Below are positions 13,101-24,605 of a stretch of 64,000 nucleotides of DNA, piece by piece; positions within the stretch are counted from its first letter, which is position 1, and every line of letters starts with the position of its first letter. The notes below the pieces were generated by a model that was not told where the DNA came from, searched no databases, and saw only the letters and a program-made list of their open reading frames with translations. Source of the stretch: Polytrichum commune (taxonomy: Eukaryota; Streptophyta; Polytrichopsida; Polytrichales; Polytrichaceae); NCBI GenBank assembly GCA_950295325.1, contig OX485804.1:22196001-22260000 (forward strand). Direction: 5' to 3'. A program made the position numbers and the translations under genes.

Positions 13101-14799
13101 AGTTAAAATGCGTATGAAAACTTTGTGAAAGTAGAAGGTCTTAACTAAAATATTATAAAATAATAAAAATTACAATATGTGATTGATTTTGGTTCTGTTT
13201 TAGAATGACAAAGACCCTTTCAATGGTAAAGTCACAAAAATTATAACCTCAGTGCTAATGAGGGTTTTGTAACATTTTTGACCTCCAAGTTACTTACATG
13301 TTTTTTTGGCAGTTTCACTTTGAAAATGAGATACCAATCAATTGCTTATTTACTTAATGAAAGTGAACATGTATATTGAATTTTGGACCTTGAAGGTGAA
13401 GTACATTCAATATGGGATTTGTGGATAAGTGGCCTTCAAGAATGCCAGGGCAATGGTTTTTTCGAAGTCGGGCGGGCTGACAACAGTTTTCGGTCAGGTC
13501 CAAAAAATCTGGATTTTCTGGACGGGCGGCTGCCCCTACCCGAATCTACCTGCCCCGGAAAGTTCATGGGCCAGAGTTTAATGTCCCCCATATTCCAAGA
13601 TCATTGAACCAGCTGACATGGTTGAATAACGTTACGAATACTCATATATAAATTATGATAGATTTCACTGAAATATTGCATAGAATTGTATAATCTATGC
13701 ACAAAATCTACCAGCAGCTTACAGGCAAGCTACCAAGTTCTTGAAGCAACCTGACATGAGAAATGGCATCGACCATCACGAGCTGCCTATTTATGTCCCA
13801 AAAAATACTCACTTGACATGACTATAAAACCACCAGTTTAGCTACGGAGGTCGTATACCCTTGTAACATAATATTGACCTTCTATACAATATTTTCATCC
13901 TTCTGATGATATCACTACAACAGAATTATGATCCCACAAATCTTGTTGCTGGCAGGTACCATGAATATACACGATAAGAGAGAGCGTCTCAAGATGCAGT
14001 AGTCCTGCCTGCAGTTCACAGAATTACAGAAAGGTCAAAATCCACAGCTCCACCGCCTCACATTTATCATTGCCAATTGCATATCAAATCGCACTATTTT
14101 ATGAGGTATACGGGCCTCAGGTTGTCACAACCATATACCTATACTTGAGTGGTATATATTGGCAAGGTGTGTAGTTAGAATGGACACGAAAAAATTATCA
14201 CATGTTATGATGAGATTGCACTACATATGTGCACAAACTATATCAAACGATGTACATTTATCGACACAATTGGGAGGGCCTTTGCCATGGCGGTTAACAA
14301 GAAAGAGCTTCTTCTCCTTGGACACTGATTCTGAAACTTGCAGAAATGTCAATCTCCGTGACTCGCAATTACAAACCAAATGAGGCAATTTCTGAGCTGA
14401 TCCAATGTCTGTGGAGATGGAATTAATGCCCATAACAAGCCATCTACCATAGATAATTATCTGCACGCAATGCAGCAAAACTGCAAGCAATAATCTCACA
14501 CTACCACCATACGCGTCACATGCAACACATCCGTTGTCCCTGAATATATATGTTGGAAATCTATCAGTCTTATGGTAGATGTTCAATTATTTCAGTGAAA
14601 AAGGACATGTTGCACGGGAATCCTACGATGGTAATTAATGTCATCTCTCCAAAGCCCTGATGAATTCAAGAGCTTGTCGAAATTAACCATACCTTGTTAA
14701 ACGAGCAAGAGAATCAATTGATGACTCTTTGGACTCTTATAAATCTGCATCTCTACTCTGATTCTGCAATTGGAAATGACAATCTTCATGACTCGCATC

Positions 14800-15175
14800 T
14801 AAGGTAGAGGTATCTATTTTGGTCACCTATCTTAATCGGATACCTATGGTACCACGGTATGTGGTAAGGTGTGGCTCAAAGCGGATATTACCAAAACGAC
14901 ATGTGTTTGAAAGTGACGGGACTATACGTGCTCTGAATATGATAACCATTATAGGCTCAATAATCAACATAGCTGGGGGACCTATGTGACTATGTATTGA
15001 GCACAAGCATTCTCACTCTGACAATGAACATAAGATATAATTCATAAGGAAAGTGGCTACGGCTTTGATTTGGAATTGCTAACCATCTTGTAAGAATCGC
15101 GTGTTTCCATTATCCTTGGAGAAGTTGGCCAGTCAGAAAAACGTAACCATTCAAGACCCGCCTCAGACCATTTGA
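14800..15175 (+). repeat. Dispersed repeat R5, copy 2
   Basis: Has the same ordered blocks as the copy at 9498-9910. It lies downstream (3' side) of secreted-protein gene A, in the position matched by copy 3 beside gene B. Confidence 0.55.
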
Positions 15176-15394
15176 ACCAAATAGATTCGATAATACTCGA
15201 GCTGATCTAATGTCTGTAGAGTTGGAATTGCCCACAACAGGGCCACAATCCGCTCAGAGATCTATCTATCTGCAGGCTTGAAGCGGCACCAAACCTGCAA
15301 CTATCTCATCTCTCAAAAGCCTCGATCGATTTGAGATTCATTAGTATGTACCTGTCAATCTTTCACGCTACAAATGATACCACATGTTGTCAAT

Positions 15395-15781
15395 CTAGAG
15401 AACGACGACGATGTTGGCGAGCACGAGGCCGAGCAGACTGTTGAGCAAGCCTCCCACAAGGCCCGTGACGACGGCAGTCACCTTGATCTGGATGGTCGTC
15501 CCCACATACACAAACACGAGCGCGGTGACGTCCGCGGGCACAACGCAGGTGCCCTTGACAACGTTGCCGGCTGCGTCCACGACCTCCACGACGGCGGGCA
15601 CATCCACAATCACGTCGACTGTCACCGTGGCGCCCACAGGAATGGGCACGCCCTGGCATGTGAGGGGCGCCGGGGTGTTGTTGGTGCACAGCACATTGTA
15701 TCCATGCGAGCCGCTCACCGAGGCCGCCAGCAGCATCACGCAAATCAGAGCATTCCTAGTGGCGACCAAAGACGAAGCCAT
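15395..15781 (-). CDS. Secreted hydrophobic 128-aa protein, paralog A (unrecognised family)
   Basis: Intronless frame of 128 aa, far more GC-rich than its surroundings. It has a signal peptide (MASS, then a hydrophobic core ALICVMLLAASVSG, predicted cleavage near SHG-Y28). The mature part begins YNVLCTNNTPAPLTCQG and has three cysteines (about aa 32, 42, 78). The middle is Val-rich with alternating hydrophobic residues, suggesting beta strands. The last ~27 residues (TGLVGGLLNSLLGLVLANIV) are strongly hydrophobic and could be a membrane or interaction segment. It is 82% identical to paralog B (105 of 128 by my alignment), with cysteines and C-terminus conserved, which argues for selection. 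Upstream lie a TATA box and repeat array. I do not recognise the family; secretion is inferred. Confidence 0.8.
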   Translation of the reverse strand: MASSLVATRNALICVMLLAASVSGSHGYNVLCTNNTPAPLTCQGVPIPVGATVTVDVIVDVPAVVEVVDAAGNVVKGTCVVPADVTALVFVYVGTTIQIKVTAVVTGLVGGLLNSLLGLVLANIVVVL

Positions 15782-15862
15782 TTAAGATAACTGTTGTTGA
15801 AACTTGTTGCTCGGGAGCCTAGTAAGTGCTGTGATGATGATCAAATGGGGAGACGAACCGAT

Positions 15863-15907
15863 GAAGAAACCGAAGAAACCGAAGAAACCGAAGAAAGTGA
15901 AGAAACT
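15863..15907. repeat. Five 9-bp tandem repeats (GAAGAAACC)
   Basis: Three exact GAAGAAACC units followed by two variants. They lie between the TATA box and ATG of paralog A, so in its transcript they form a pyrimidine-rich leader. The paralog B leader lacks them. Confidence 0.7.
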
Positions 15908-16005
15908 GGTCACGGACAAGCTGCTGGAGGAAAGCGGATCAACTACTAGTAGCTCGGGTTGCTATGAAATCAGAGCATTGAGGTTCCAAGGAGCTGCAGC
16001 TCTGA

Positions 16006-16012
16006 TTATATA
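16006..16012 (-). promoter_or_regulatory. TATA box of secreted-protein gene A
   Basis: TATATAA on the minus strand, 225 bp upstream of the ATG. The surrounding AGCTCCTTGGAAC-type block is conserved at paralog B, where the flanks otherwise differ. Conservation of this block supports it as the core promoter. Confidence 0.65.
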
Positions 16013-16019
16013 TGCTCCC

Positions 16020-17010
16020 GTGATGTGATTGCAACCAATGTGCGCCAGGAGATTCTTTGCCGTAGGCTTGTCCATGTGCTTGAACCTAAATTTTGTGTGT
16101 AGGTGTAAGGTATGACGTGGGTGTTAATCAGTACGTTTTTCATTTCCTCTAACTTTTACTGATTAGATTTACACAACGAAATTTGTGTTGCCTTAGGAAA
16201 TCTATGATGAAGCAAATTTAGCAAAACTTCAATTGAAAATCAGATGTCCCCTAGTTATGGGAAGTGCATGTTTGTTGATTTCTTAACTGGGTATATAGGT
16301 GCTCCCAATTGTAGTCACTTTTAAGTGTGAAGTAGTTTAATAATAAAGTTCAAAGAGTAGTCCAATCTCTGTTAATCATATGTTGTTATGATGTTTGTTC
16401 TTTGATCCTCACCTAACCACACACCGATCAAATGTAGAAGTCCTATTAAGAAAAGTAACTGAATAACACCTGCATACGTTGGGTCTCACGGAGTTCTCCA
16501 TTTCGGAATTTTTGGTGTGCTGGTTGAAGTCATTGTTTCACTGCCCTGATTTCATAGCCTCTGTTATTGTGATTTGAGCTAATGTGCAGCAGATTTGTCA
16601 TAGCCTTGTCCACGTACCTGAAGCTACATGACTTGCATGTAGGTGTATTTCACAAGAAATTTTCGACTTCAAATTGTTTGATGTGCTGGTTAAAGTCACC
16701 GAATTACATATCCTCTGGATTAATGTGATCTGAACCAAATGTATTATTAGCAAAATCGTCATAATTTGTAGGCTCCTCCACGTACTTGAAGCTACATAAT
16801 TTGCATGTAGGTATGTCTCGCAAATTTCTGGACTTTGTAATTTCTGATGTGCTGGTTCAAGTCATGGATTCACTCCAATTGCACAGCGGCCTCTGGGATT
16901 GATGTGATTTGAAGGTCCAATGTGTGCCAGCAGTTTCGTAGGTTAATTTACGTACTTGAAGCTACATGATTTGTGTGTAGGTATAGATCTCATGAGATGT
17001 CCCACTTCAA
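16020..17010. repeat. ~165-bp tandem repeat array A, upstream of gene A
   Basis: Four diverged units share the order AATGTGCAGCAG, then CTTGTCCACGTACTTGAAGC, then ATTTGCATGTAGGTATA, then GATGTGCTGGTTCAAGTCA. The landmark CACGTACTTGAAGC falls near 16066, 16609, 16775 and 16943, a period of ~167 bp apart from one gap filled by a TIR element. Confidence 0.7.
16108..16478. mobile_element. Probable short TIR element inside array A
   Basis: Ends are imperfect inverted repeats of about 25 bp (GGTATGACGTGGGTGTTAAT on the left; reverse complement of TGAATAACACCTGCATACG on the right). The ~370-bp interior is unlike the array units, so it looks inserted. The exact boundary and target duplication are not clear. 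Confidence 0.45.
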
Positions 17011-17460
17011 AATTCTTGATGTCCTGGTTAATCTAGTCATCAAAATTATCCAATCACTGTCGAGACACGGTCGGACTGGGTGGAGTGATGTTGTGCAAGA
17101 TGCTTTTGGCACTGTAGGCTGGGGAGACCTAGATTGCCAAGTTGACAGTCATGACCATACATCGCGCATATTTCATATCAAAGTGGCTAGAGCTTCAAGG
17201 CATCTAGTAGGTAAACTCATCCACTATGAAAGATGAAAGCTTAGAGAGCTACTTTATAGCCTGGTTAATTAGAATCATTTCAAATTCTTGCAGATTTGCA
17301 TCAAAGACCCTGCATCACTCTAATGGACCTTAATTGAGATTAAACGGGCCTAATCTTATATGGCGCAAGCTGACTTTTGATAAAGCCGTTCCACCCATAA
17401 TAGATGAGCTTCATTACCTACTAGATGCGATCAGGGATCGATATTACTAGTCAAGAATCG

Positions 17461-17790
17461 AACACGACGAATTAGTCAAGGAACACATCACCTCCTGAAA
17501 CATCCCTTTCCCTTAATACCATAATAACTTCACTTGCATGACTCAGAAATAAATCGCAACAGAGGAATGCCTGGCCGCCCCGGACCGAGTCTTGACAATG
17601 GTTGATTCGCTTTTCATGACAAGCGGCCTTCTTTCTTGTGACCCTGAAATTCTTCAAGGACAGGTAGATGTCACTACCCATGTCGGGCTCTGCCCAGTAC
17701 CCATGTGCTCAGGCAAAGCGGTGACAATGAGCTTGTCGATGTGTTTGTCTCGCAATATCTGAGATTCTTCAAGCATGCAACCTTTGCCCA
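17461..17790 (+). repeat. Dispersed repeat related to 27078-27410
   Basis: Shares blocks with 27078-27410 in the same order: GAATTAGTCAAGG, ACATCCCTTTCC, CGAGTCTTGACAATGGTTGA, GTCGGGCTCTGCC, GTGACAATGAGCT and GCAATATCTGAG. The 27-kb locus then continues as a tandem array; this copy does not. Confidence 0.65.
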
Positions 17791-18122
17791 TTGGCAAGTT
17801 TTTACGTAGTACTAATTCATCTCAACTTACTTTCACCTCCACTCTCAATAGTGGAACCCCCTTAACAATATCCCATAGATATAATATATTTAGAAGAAGA
17901 AAAAAATTAAAAAGAGTTCCATGACATTTGAAAGATGACTACATAACTTAGTCCAACAAAAATAAATATAATGCACCTGGTATTAATGTGTTTCAATTGC
18001 GTTAATGTCAACTTATTGAGCACAATAATGTCATAAATATGACATTTTCTCTCAGTGGAAACTAAGAATATCACTAAGTTGACAAATGAATATGACATCA
18101 AATCCACTGAATTCCAGTAGTG

Positions 18123-18126
<4 letters not shown>

Positions 18127-18171
<45 letters not shown>

Positions 18172-18187
18172 GTTTTGTTTTGTTTTT
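18127..18187. repeat. (CT)n microsatellite followed by (TGTTT)n
   Basis: Twenty CT units run from 18127 to 18166, then four TGTTT-type units follow. Simple sequence only. Confidence 0.9.
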
Positions 18188-19306
18188 TCATACTTTATAT
18201 ATTCATTGAGTCTTACAAGCTTTCCCTCCCATGCATTGTATTTAAGGATGTTTGGATAGTGCTCAAGTATCAAGAATATGATAATTATGTGTTTTGAAAT
18301 AAATTATTATATAGACATGCAAGAAGTGATGAAATAACTGAGAAAAGTAAAACGCACATAATTGTTGGCTAGCACAAAAATAACTCACGACAATAGTTAA
18401 CAAAGCAATGGCCATGTCAAGGTTAAGTCTATTTTAAAGGCTATGAGCAATGGGCTTTCAATTAGACTAGTAAATGAGCTCATCTACATTTTCTTCTAGA
18501 ATGACACCTCAATGCCACATGTCTAGTAGTACGTGTCATTTCAATTTCTAACGTGTGACTTTTTTCTTCACAAGTCACGTTAAATGTCAAATTCTAAATT
18601 GTGTGTGAGTTAATGTGCATTTTATTTTGTGCGTGTCAAATGTCAAAAACTTGCAAAAACCTTGTCAAAAATACACACTGCCCCTATTTTTGCCAACTTT
18701 CCTTGCCTCCTAGCCCCGCGGACTGGTTCCTTCTTCTACCCCCTAACATTGGCCATTCCTACATAAACTTCTTATCATTTAGGGCTGCCCAACCCCGCCC
18801 CTAATTTAGGGCCATATATGAATAAAAGGGTACACATCTTTTGAGGGATTTGAGGATGATTTGGCAATGCCCCTCCTAACTGATCCTAAGTGACATATTT
18901 TATGATTGAGTTTTCAATCTTTTTTCATGAACATTAATTAGCCTCAACGTTCTCTTTCCAAATCTAAGTTGCAATTTAGGCATGAGATTTCTAAATGGAT
19001 TTCAGCCCAAAACCTGGCTTGCCCAGGATCCTTCATGAATAAGGCCGGTAAGCACTAGAGAAATAATCATGGCCCCTACATCACACCTAACACAAGCTTG
19101 GTATGTAAGATGTTTTTTAATTGGAAAAGAAATGTATGTAGGTATTCTCCACTTTGTGTGGACCACATTGAACTTCTCACACCCCACTGCACTTTGAGTA
19201 GGTCAGTTCCAATGGATGGATAATTACTTTAAAAACAAAGTTACACAACAACACCGAAAAGAATAAGGATAACCCCTATGCCCTGCCTATGTTTGCCACA
19301 GTGTCT

Positions 19307-19515
19307 GAGGAGATTTTGGCCATAAACTGTCAAAATCTTAGTGTTTCCAAGTCCAACCGGTTATATGTTGTGTGATTTTTCGGTTGTTCTTTATTAAATT
19401 GAGGTATATTCCATGGATTCCTCTACAGTGGTTGGTAATTTTCCTGAAGTCTTGAACTTCAGCCACTTGTTTCTCAAACTCAACCGGATCATTTGTAACT
19501 AGTGGTCAGTACTCC
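19307..19515. mobile_element. Solitary arm of the long-TIR element
   Basis: Matches the right arm of the 7477-8494 element in the same orientation: AGTGTTTCCAAGTCCAACCG, TTTATTAAATTGAGGTATAT, CTTGAACTTCAGCCACTTGT, AACTCAACCGG, ending ACTCCC. No partner arm was found nearby, so it is a remnant. Confidence 0.65.
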
Positions 19516-20914
19516 CAGCATAAATTAGTGACTCTCTCTGCCCCCAGGTTATTGCCTCAATTAAGAGATAGCATCTCTTTAAAGGCCGTAAAGGGGTCCA
19601 TCATTATAAGTGCATATGATCACTTTGAAATACTAATAAGGCAATGGAATATATGATACTTGTAAGTATTCATAAGCGATTGTGAAAATTCAGTTATAGG
19701 TACTTTGAGTACATTTACATTTGGAATACAATACTATCGAAATGACTTCCTCATATATATACTGAGTGTTTGGATGAGGTCATATGAAACAAATTATAAA
19801 AGTGAACTGTAAAACCGGACTTTTGAGAAGTCCTCAAATCCTCCATGGAGACATTTCAGTTATAATACTGAAGTTCTTTGTGCATTATTTGGTTCTTGTG
19901 GAGAAGAAACGTGCCTAAAATCCCAACGACTGGTTTTGTACACAGAGTTGTCCTAATACTAGCTCCACTGATTGTTACGGTCAAATCAAATATTATGATT
20001 CTATGCCTATGTTTGACTTCACTCGAAAGGAAAACTTGCATGTATTCAAGAACATGTACAATCTTATTTAGTTCAAATTTCCCCCATTAATCATATTGAA
20101 GTTCTTGAATCTCAATTATAAGACACTGAATGACGGTCGTGTTGTTACATCTGTGGATCCGGCATTTGCAGTGAAGTTTGCATAGCCAAAACCAGTATCG
20201 AACCTAAAACCAACACTACGTACCACCACAATGGGACCGCCATACATTTAGGAGCTTCAAAAGATCAAATGGCCTTGATAAGCTGCCATGGTTTTATTCC
20301 ACAGTAAATACTAGCCTGACATTAGTAACAAGATCACAAGTTCGGCTTCAGAGGTGGACGACTACCTGCCCTGCACTTCACGATCATGGGAACTTAACCC
20401 TGCGACATAATATTAATCTTTCTGATACAAATTACATCATCGTCCTCCTGATCAATTCACCGTCACAAAATTTTCAATCCCGCAAATGTTGACTGGCAGG
20501 TATTATGTGCACATGATGCGAGGGAGTGCCTCAAGACGCACGAGTACGTCCATCAGGCCTGCCTGCAGACTGCAATTCGCAAAATCACAAAGAAGGTCAA
20601 AAACCACAGCTCAATCTCCTGATATCAATATTGTATATTATCGACACGCACAATTACATGGTATGTGGGCCTTATGTGGTCACTCTTTTTATTCCGACAC
20701 CTGTAGTTGAGTGGTATATGTCAAGGCATGTAGTTTAAAAAGGGCTAACTACGGACACCCAAAGACCACCAAGGATGTGTTATGGTTAGATTGCACAAAC
20801 TAGTATATGAACAACCAAATTATCTAGGTTCAATAGTGAACGAAATTGGGAACAAGAACCTAGAGCTTCTAGTGAATCACTTTGGACTCTGATTTTGCGT
20901 CTCTACTTTGATTT

Positions 20915-21245
20915 TGAATCTTGTAAGGTAGACATGTCTAATCTGGCTACTTATATGTGTTACAAAGAGAATTTTAGAGTATGTGCTCAAAATATAATAA
21001 CTCTTTTACGCTCAGTAAACAAAATACTTGGGGACCTATATGACCACTTAATGAGCATGAGAATCTTCACTTTGGTGTTCAATCAGGTATGCATATCAGA
21101 TCCAAAAATTATGAGGAAAGTGGCCACAGCCTCGGTATGGATTTGCTAACCATCACATACGAATTGCGTGTTTTAAATCCTCATCCGAGAAGTGGCCAAG
21201 TCGGAAGATGTAACCATTTAAGACCCACCTACGTTAGAAATGATG
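20915..21245 (+). repeat. Dispersed repeat R5, copy 3
   Basis: Same block order as the other R5 copies, including AGAATCTTCACTTTG and AAGTGGCCACAGCCTCG. It sits ~200 bp downstream of secreted-protein gene B. Confidence 0.55.
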
Positions 21246-21442
21246 ATCTCCATCATGACTCGCAACTACAAACCAAATGAGACTAGTATTCCCACACCGA
21301 TCCAATGTCTGTAGAACGAGTTGGAAATACCTCAGATATCTATCTTCAAGCAACGCAACAAACTGCAACTTCTCATCGCAGCATCTCTCAATGCCTCGAT
21401 CTATTCGAGTCGAGGTTATCGAGAATAATAATACCTGTCAAT

Positions 21443-21829
21443 CTAGAGAACGACGACGATGGAGGCGAGCACGAGGCCGAGCAGAGCGTTGAGCAGCCCT
21501 CCCACAAGGCCCGTGATGACGGCAGTCACCTTGATCTGGATGGTCGACCCCACGTACACAAACACGAGCGCGGTGACGTCCGCGGGCACAATGCACGCGC
21601 CCTTCACAACTTTGCCGGCTTTGTCCACAACTTCCACGATGACGGCCACATCCACGGCCACATCGACAGTCACTGTGGCGCCCACGGGAATGCGCTTGCC
21701 CTGGCACGTGAGGGGCTTCGGCGTGTTGTTGGTGCACAGGACATTGTAACCGTGCGCGCTGCTCACCGAGGCCGCCAGCAGCAGCACGCAGATCAGAGCA
21801 CTCTTAATGGCAGCCGACGACGAAGCCAT
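21443..21829 (-). CDS. Secreted hydrophobic 128-aa protein, paralog B (unrecognised family)
   Basis: Intronless 128-aa frame, same length as paralog A and colinear with no gaps. The signal peptide has the core ALICVLLLAASVSSAHG with likely cleavage before Tyr28. The same three cysteines, the IPVGATVTVDV and VPADVTALVFVYVG blocks and the hydrophobic C-terminus are kept. Differences from A cluster in the signal peptide and at variable sites such as 38, 45-46 and 58-70; several give B extra lysines, so B is more basic. GC content is high against AT-rich flanks. A TATA box and repeat array lie upstream. Two intact copies argue for a working gene. No family recognised; an extracellular or cell-surface role is inferred. 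Confidence 0.8.
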   Translation of the reverse strand: MASSSAAIKSALICVLLLAASVSSAHGYNVLCTNNTPKPLTCQGKRIPVGATVTVDVAVDVAVIVEVVDKAGKVVKGACIVPADVTALVFVYVGSTIQIKVTAVITGLVGGLLNALLGLVLASIVVVL

Positions 21830-22009
21830 GATTTTTGTTGTTGTAACTTGGCCCTCGGCCCTCGCTCAAAAACCTACGTGCGCCGGCTGTGATAAATGAT
21901 GAAACTGAAGGGCTGGACCTGGTCAGTGACAAGCTGCTGGAGGGAGCGGATCATCTGCTGCTCAAGTTGGAATGAATGAGCGTTGAGGAGTTCCAAGGAG
22001 CTGCTGGTA

Positions 22010-22016
22010 TTATATA
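22010..22016 (-). promoter_or_regulatory. TATA box of secreted-protein gene B
   Basis: TATATAA on the minus strand, 181 bp upstream of the ATG, next to the same AGCTCCTTGGAAC-like block seen at gene A. Confidence 0.65.
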
Positions 22017-22019
22017 CGC

Positions 22020-23340
22020 CTGGTCGATGTGATTTAAACCAAATTATGTGCAGCAGGTTCTTTGTAGGCTTTGCCACGTACTCGAAGCTACATGGTTAAT
22101 TCTGCGCAGGTATAGATCTTGCGAGTTTATCTGCAATGTCAATTCTTCTGACTTCGGGATGTTTGGAATGCTGATTCAAGTCTTGGAATTCTTTCTCTGA
22201 TTAGCCCATATAGCCTGAGTCAGCTGATGTGAATTGAGGCAATGTGTGGCAGGTTCTTTGTAGCCTTGTCCATGTACTTGAAGCTACATGGGTAATTATG
22301 CATAGGTATAGAACTCGCGAGTTCATGCGCTACTTCAAATATTTTGACTTCGGGATGTTTGATGTGTTGGTTCAAGTCATTGAATGACTGCTCTGATTAG
22401 CCCATTAGCCTTAATCATTATATTCGTTAATTGGAGACTTTTTCATGATTTGGAGACTAATAAAAGACTTCAAGTCTCATATTGTGTTTAGTGCATGTTT
22501 TGATTATGATATAGATACTTATTATATTAGAAATATATATACTCCTCATGCATGAGTATGTAGAAAGGTCATTACCAATGTTCTCCACGTTCACAATATT
22601 GCATCCCAAACTATGAGTAAAGTTTATTTTGAGACTTTCCAAAGTCTCCAATTAACGAATATAGATATTAGTTAGTTAAATTATTTCATTTACAGAGATG
22701 TGCAGCAGGTTCTTTGTAGGCTTGTCCACGTATTCAAGGCAACATGGGTAATTCTGTGTAGGTATAAATCTCGGGAGCTCATCAACTTTGGAATTTTTGG
22801 CTTCGGGATTTCTGATGTGTTGGTTCAAGTCACTGCTCCAATTAGCCTATGTAGGCGAACCGTTTATGTGATCTGAACCAAATGTGTAGCAGATACATTC
22901 TAGGCTTGTCCATGTACTCGAAGCTACGTGATTTATAAAGAAACAAGTCTTGAAATCTTGAAAGTTTTCATCCACTTTGAGATTTTTTATTTGCTGGTTT
23001 GAGTCATCAAGTCATTGCTTGGATTATAGACTAGCCTCGGTTAATGTGAAGCAGATATGCCATAATTAAGCTTGTCCACATACCCGAAGTTACAATAATT
23101 GCGTGAAGGTATAGATCTTGTGAACTTTGCACTTCAAAATTTTCGATGTGCACGTTCAAGTAACCGAGTCAGTACTGTTCCATTTACATAGCCTCTGGTA
23201 AAGTGATTTGTACCAATGTGCCGCAGATTCGTAGGCTCACCTAGGCACTCAAAACTACAGTTGTGTGTAGGTATAGATAATAGAACTCACATAATTTTCC
23301 AAGTTCGAAAATTGTGCTGTGCTGGTTTGAGTCATAGAAT
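22020..23340. repeat. ~165-190-bp tandem repeat array B, upstream of gene B
   Basis: Six units with the landmark CTTGTCCACGTACTCGAAGC near 22076, 22266, 22722, 22907, 23069 and 23236. After subtracting the inserted 241-bp element, the spacing is 162-215 bp. Units match array A in internal order. The array begins beside the TATA box and extends away from the gene. Confidence 0.7.
22421..22661. mobile_element. MITE with 21-bp perfect TIRs and TA target, in array B
   Basis: The left end TATTCGTTAATTGGAGACTT is repeated exactly, inverted, at the right end; 21 bases match. The 241-bp element is flanked by TA on both sides, consistent with a Tc1/mariner-type target duplication. No coding capacity. 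It lies between array units, so it came after the array formed. Confidence 0.75.
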
Positions 23341-23560
23341 CACTGTTGGTGTCACAGTCGGTTGGGGATGGAATAGTGCTGTGTATGATTTATACTTGCA
23401 TGGTGCAGCCGAGTAACTTACAAGATGTTTCAAGTTTGTAGGCCGGTGGGACCTCGATCGCCTTGACAGTCATGACTGTAGTTGTTTATTTCATACCAAA
23501 GTGACTACAGCTTCATGGAGTCTAGTAAACTCATCTAAGGTAGACGAGGCTAATGTGGAC

Positions 23561-24597
23561 ACCTCGAGCTCTAAGGAATCATCTAGCCGATGGATTTGAG
23601 CATTAGAAGCTTCATCATGTTAGCAATTACGAATGAGGACCAAAGAAAATTGAAATCTATGAAATCGGAGTTGAGGAAGGTGTTGATCTAGGTTTTAGAA
23701 TCAAAGATTCTTTGCTTCCCAATTTGGTGTCATAAGGGGAACTCTTGTATTGTTCAATGTTGTGTAAGTGAATGACATCATTACCAACTCCTACATGGGT
23801 CATTTGCCAACAAAAACCAAGTTTAATGTCAATATTGGTTGTCATGTCTCTAAAGTGGTCACATGTAAGAATAAATGTTACCCAATTGGCTTTTCATTAT
23901 TAGAATACCCACAATACAAGTTAATTAGCACCTCACAACCACATGTTTCCTTCTAATTTTCCCAAGTTGCCGTCTCCTAATTTGCCCACCTTGCACATGA
24001 AAATCAAGTGTGTCATAGCTCTCCTAATTATGTAGGATGATGGGTATAGTTTGTCTTTTGCAAAAGTGACTAACCCAAATATCATCAAGGCAGCGGCTAA
24101 ATCACCATGTATTACTCACCCACTAAACTAGAGCATCATACTTGGGTGCCATCAAGTTAACCGTTTTGCGTGTCTTTATATGCGGAGTAGAATATTTTGA
24201 TGTTTAGATTAAGGAGACTCTATTATACAAGTAGGGGGTTTTACTTACTTGCCTCTTTAAAAAAATATAACTAATCGTTTACAAGGAATAAAATCACGAA
24301 ACAACTTGCATTCCTCATCATTTCTTCTTCTCCGTCTCTGAAAAACATTGCACAAAATTTCAAGCCACTTGTTCTAGCCGAATCACCATATTTTCACAGG
24401 TTCTGGTATTTCTACGTTACATCTCATCCGTTGTTAGATCTTTATGTGCACAGAGTCCTTTGCTAGGACAAATATGTGGGCCCTTATTCCAGCAACGCAC
24501 ACGGTGCCCTAACCTCTCATGCTTGTATAGGTATATATCTAGACCTAAGTTTTCCTCTGTATTCAATAGACATTCATTCTCAAGAAGAACACGATCC
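23561..24597. other. Intergenic, no gene seen
   Basis: AT-rich DNA between the duplication and the hAT-like element. Only short unsupported frames were seen. Confidence 0.5.
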
Positions 24598-24605
24598 AAA
24601 TCCTT

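Larger units (their letters stand above)
8495..13829. other. Intergenic, no gene seen
   Basis: Long AT-rich stretch. It contains one copy of a dispersed repeat (9498-9910) and a short TTAATTA-type tandem repeat (13029-13100). A motif near 11160-11205 recurs near 24380-24420. Open frames are short and do not look coding. Confidence 0.5.
13830..17250. repeat. Segmental duplication, copy A
   Basis: Collinear with 20340-23560: shared downstream blocks (ACATAATATTGA...TGCTGGCAGGTA...CTGCCTGCAG), an R5 repeat, the secreted-protein gene, a TATA box, the ~165-bp repeat array, and an end block with GACAGTCATGAC and CAAAGTG. The gene is the best conserved part; flanks have drifted and gained insertions. 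Confidence 0.75.
17251..20339. other. Intergenic between the two duplication copies, no gene seen
   Basis: Contains a diverged copy of the 27-kb repeat leader (17461-17790), a (CT)n microsatellite (18127-18166) and a lone TIR arm (19307-19515). No coding region was recognised. Confidence 0.5.
20340..23560. repeat. Segmental duplication, copy B
   Basis: Collinear with 13830-17250 (see there). Copy B has a longer repeat array with six recognisable units and a different inserted element. About 3 kb of unrelated DNA separates the two copies. Confidence 0.75.

Noticed and set aside
15374-15790. Plus-strand open frames opposite secreted-protein gene A (up to 138 codons)
   Set aside because: They are antisense shadows of a GC-rich gene; composition is low-complexity His/Arg/Asp and there is no signal peptide or conservation beyond that forced by the sense frame.
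21305-21892. 195-codon plus-strand frame opposite secreted-protein gene B
   Set aside because: Same antisense shadow. Its greater length comes from chance open flanks, and the flanking parts are not shared with the A copy.
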